64,000 nucleotides of DNA from NCBI GenBank assembly GCA_002500745.1, contig DLST01000007.1, positions 229,510 through 293,509 of the forward strand, given 5' to 3'. This document shows, one piece after another, positions 62,616-64,000 of this stretch. Position 1 is the first letter of the stretch. Each line of letters starts with the position of its first letter. The notes under the pieces are model-generated. The model was given only the letters and a program-made list of their open reading frames with translations. It ran no database searches and was not told where the DNA came from. A program made the position numbers and the translations under genes. This DNA is from Sphingobacterium sp. UBA7855 (lineage in GTDB: Bacteria; Bacteroidota; Bacteroidia; Sphingobacteriales; Sphingobacteriaceae).

Positions 62616-62880
62616 CTATGATGACATTTGAGAAATAAGTCTTACAATATCCCTTGCCTTGGTGATCGTTACATCATATAGCACAAAAGAAGGGGATGGT
62701 TTTGACGTAATAAAGATCCAGATCTGCACTTGTTAGTTTTGAATCGATCACATTTACGCCATTTTCATCTAATAAATGTAGCTGCATTTCACTGTAAACG
62801 TTTGTGCTTAATGCTCCTGTTTTCTTACAGGCACTGAAGAAAGTAAGAAGACTTGTGAATACTAATAATAACTTGTTCAT
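62616..62880 (-). pseudogene. Frameshifted small lipoprotein, probable C10-peptidase partner
   Basis: From ATG at 62880: lipoprotein signal MNKLLLVFTSLLTFFSAC then ALSTNVYSEMQLHLLDENGVNV and DLDLYYVK. Near 62702-62706 (GTCAAAACC) the coding-like text switches frame and continues KPSPSFVLYDVTITKARDIV to a stop at 62616-62618. So a one- or two-base indel is likely. Small lipoproteins like this often follow streptopain-type genes in Bacteroidota, and a C10 remnant lies directly upstream. Alternatively the 68-residue product is genuine. Confidence 0.5.
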
Positions 62881-62887
62881 ATTGATG

Positions 62888-63079
62888 TTATTTGTAAATT
62901 GAATAAACCATATCTCGCTTATATCGAAAGTTTAGGTTTCCTGAATCTGTGCTTGCATAGCCAAACCAACCGTTATTCTGACCCCGCCAGCCCCAATCCA
63001 TGTGAAACCATACGTAGCCACCTCCTCTTGCTTCATATGCAATTATGCTTATAATCGCATTGGTTGGACAATCACTCAC
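62888..63079 (-). pseudogene. C-terminal remnant of a C10 (streptopain-like) cysteine peptidase
   Basis: About 60 codons: GGYVWFHMDWGWRGQNNGWFGY is the conserved C-terminal block of C10 peptidases (HMNWGWGG...NGWY in intact ones). The catalytic Cys and the His-containing GHAWV block are missing, and no complete peptidase lies upstream, so this is a fragment. Eight bases separate it from the small lipoprotein remnant. Confidence 0.7.
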
Positions 63080-63130
63080 TTTGAGGTATAATACATTTTA
63101 TATTTTTTTTACGATCTAAAGCTTTTTTGA

Positions 63131-63933
63131 TCATAGAGCTTTTTTTATTTTATCTATTTCCTCAACTATGCGATCTAATTTGTCATCATCTTGCGAAGGT
63201 AATCTATCGTCGATTCTATTACTTTTCATATTGTGAACTTCCTGTTCTAGTTGCTTCAGTACCAACAATGGATCATATACTCTATCACTGTTCGACAGTT
63301 TATTTTTAAGGTTGTTCATTTCCTCGCTGATTGATTCCTGTTGGGTTATTGCGTATTCCTCTGTCTGCCTCACCGAATGATGTCCCATGATCTCTTTGAC
63401 CACATGGATCGGCACTCCATTTTTAAATGTTACTGTGCTGGCAAAAGTACGTCTGGCTTTGTGTGTGTTGAGCGTATCTTAAGGAAATTGCATAATACCG
63501 CAATTTCCTTAAGATACTCATTCATTTTTTGATTAGACTTTACCGGCAGTACTGATATCCGTTGACGATAGATCGGATGATCTTTATAACGTTCCATGAT
63601 CTCGATTGCCTTTGGCAGTAGGGGAACGTCAGTTTTGGATTTGGATTTTTGCTCGCTTGACATAATCCATAAGGCGCCGTCTATTCCCTGTTTAATATGG
63701 TAGGGATCCAACTGATAAGCATCAATGTAGGCAAGTCCGGTATAACATTGGAAAATAAATATGTCTCTGATGACAGCAAGCCGCTTGGAAGAAAAGACTT
63801 TGTTCTCCAGCCTCTGAAGTTCATCAGAAGAAAGCGGCTTTTTATTACACTTTGTTTTCTTGCTTTTGAACAGCTTAAAAGGATTCTTAGGAATAATATC
63901 TTTCGCAATAGCCCTAAAGACAATGGTTTTAAC
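63131..63933 (-). pseudogene. Tyrosine recombinase (phage-type integrase), truncated and frameshifted
   Basis: Reading from 63933: VKTIVFRAIAKDIIPKNPF, KKPLSSDELQRLENKVFSS, DIFIFQCYTGLAYIDAYQLD (catalytic Arg region altered), then DVPLLPKAIEIMERYKDHP and NQKMNEYLKEIAVLC. After that the frame breaks inside an 18-bp inverted repeat (63474-63517) and resumes in another frame as THKARRTFASTVTFKNGVPIHVV and IMGHHSVRQTEEYA, with HxxR- and Tyr-box residues, to the stop at 63131. The N-terminal SAM-like part is absent: upstream there is an in-frame stop at 63955-63957 and unrelated sequence. Probably inactive. Confidence 0.85.
63474..63517. repeat. Perfect 18-bp inverted repeat at the integrase frameshift
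   Basis: GTATCTTAAGGAAATTGC (63474-63491), eight-base loop, exact complement at 63500-63517. One arm is part of the conserved integrase text (EYLKEIA), the other replaces conserved sequence, so it was probably made by template switching. Confidence 0.85.
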
Positions 63934-64000
63934 ACTTAATATTGCTCCAACAGGCTATGAGAACAGCAAGTTGGAGTCAAAAAGGCTTTATGCCTTCCAC
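63923..64000 (+). CDS. Possible start of a gene running off the right edge
   Basis: Open frame of 26 codons to the edge, starting ATG at 63923: MVLTLNIAPTGYENSKL, then SKRLYAFH. It overlaps the last bases of the truncated integrase and may belong to whatever interrupted it. Family not recognised; could be chance. Confidence 0.25.
   Translation, partial: MVLTLNIAPTGYENSKLESKRLYAFH

Larger units (their letters stand above)
60885..64000. mobile_element. Putative integrated element, decaying, right end beyond the window
   Basis: From the tRNA fragment to the window edge: orphan coding remnants, one repeat lipoprotein, broken C10 peptidase and partner lipoprotein, and a frameshifted, 5'-truncated tyrosine recombinase. 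No conjugation or phage structural genes are visible in this part. Composition is more AT-rich than the core genes. Extent to the right is unknown. Confidence 0.6.

Noticed and set aside
63681..63935. 84-codon minus-strand frame at the integrase
   Set aside because: Out-of-frame shadow; the integrase motifs are in the neighbouring frame.

Overview
The window looks like a chromosomal segment of a Bacteroidota bacterium, most likely Sphingobacteriaceae (Sphingobacterium or a close relative). This is inferred from the gene families (SusC/SusD pair, DUF4954, DUF6266, bTHX, DUF3467, Tat-exported Gfo/Idh and TIM-barrel proteins), from moderate-to-low GC, from scarce Shine-Dalgarno sequences, and from promoters of the Bacteroidota type (TTTG, about 19 bases, TAnnTTTG). 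Two clear examples of that promoter precede rplU and a dicarboxylate symporter gene.

Layout. 1-11534 is mostly housekeeping: a DUF4954 gene cut by the left edge, an AraC regulator with an HMA-like metal-binding domain, an L,D-transpeptidase, lgt, an M42 peptidase, DUF3467, a GNAT-nitrilase fusion, an M13 peptidase, rplU-rpmA and envelope lipoproteins. 12411-21867 is one co-directional operon of eight genes closed by a terminator: SUMF1-domain protein, Gfo/Idh oxidoreductase, ApbE, TIM-barrel isomerase/lyase-like protein, NupG-type permease, GMC oxidoreductase, second Gfo/Idh protein, and gluconate-2-dehydrogenase-subunit-3-like protein. Four products carry Tat-like signals. I read it as a periplasmic sugar- or glycoside-oxidising system related in logic to 3-keto-glycoside pathways; it is the most interesting intact system here.

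21913-51510 is again largely core: acyl-ACP thioesterase, an RND efflux operon, bTHX, panB, an RluA-type synthase, a TlpA-type thioredoxin, pyrF, guaA, an LpoA-like lipoprotein, an RsmB-type methyltransferase, a universal stress protein, an NlpC/P60 peptidase, an outer-membrane barrel, grpE-dnaJ, ftsE, a LuxC-like reductase divergent from a ferredoxin gene, a DAACS symporter, a YchJ protein, metNIQ, an FAH-family protein and a TIGR01777 oxidoreductase. One stretch that looks intergenic (50294-50589) is a decayed heavy-metal-associated-domain gene.

51646-60808 is accessory: a DUF6266 protein, five 11-bp tandem repeats, a long structured leader, a SusC/SusD pair and two tandem Cys-type sulfatases, i.e. 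a small sulfated-glycan locus without glycoside hydrolases. At 60860-60884 lies a 3' fragment of a tRNA (probably tRNA-Ser), and from there to the right edge the DNA looks like a decaying integrated element: a repeat lipoprotein, remnants of a C10 (streptopain) peptidase and its small lipoprotein partner, and a tyrosine-recombinase pseudogene. The frameshifts in the integrase and in the HMA pseudogene both lie inside perfect inverted repeats, a signature of template-switch mutation.

All functional calls come from reading motifs and recalled family resemblance; no database search was run.
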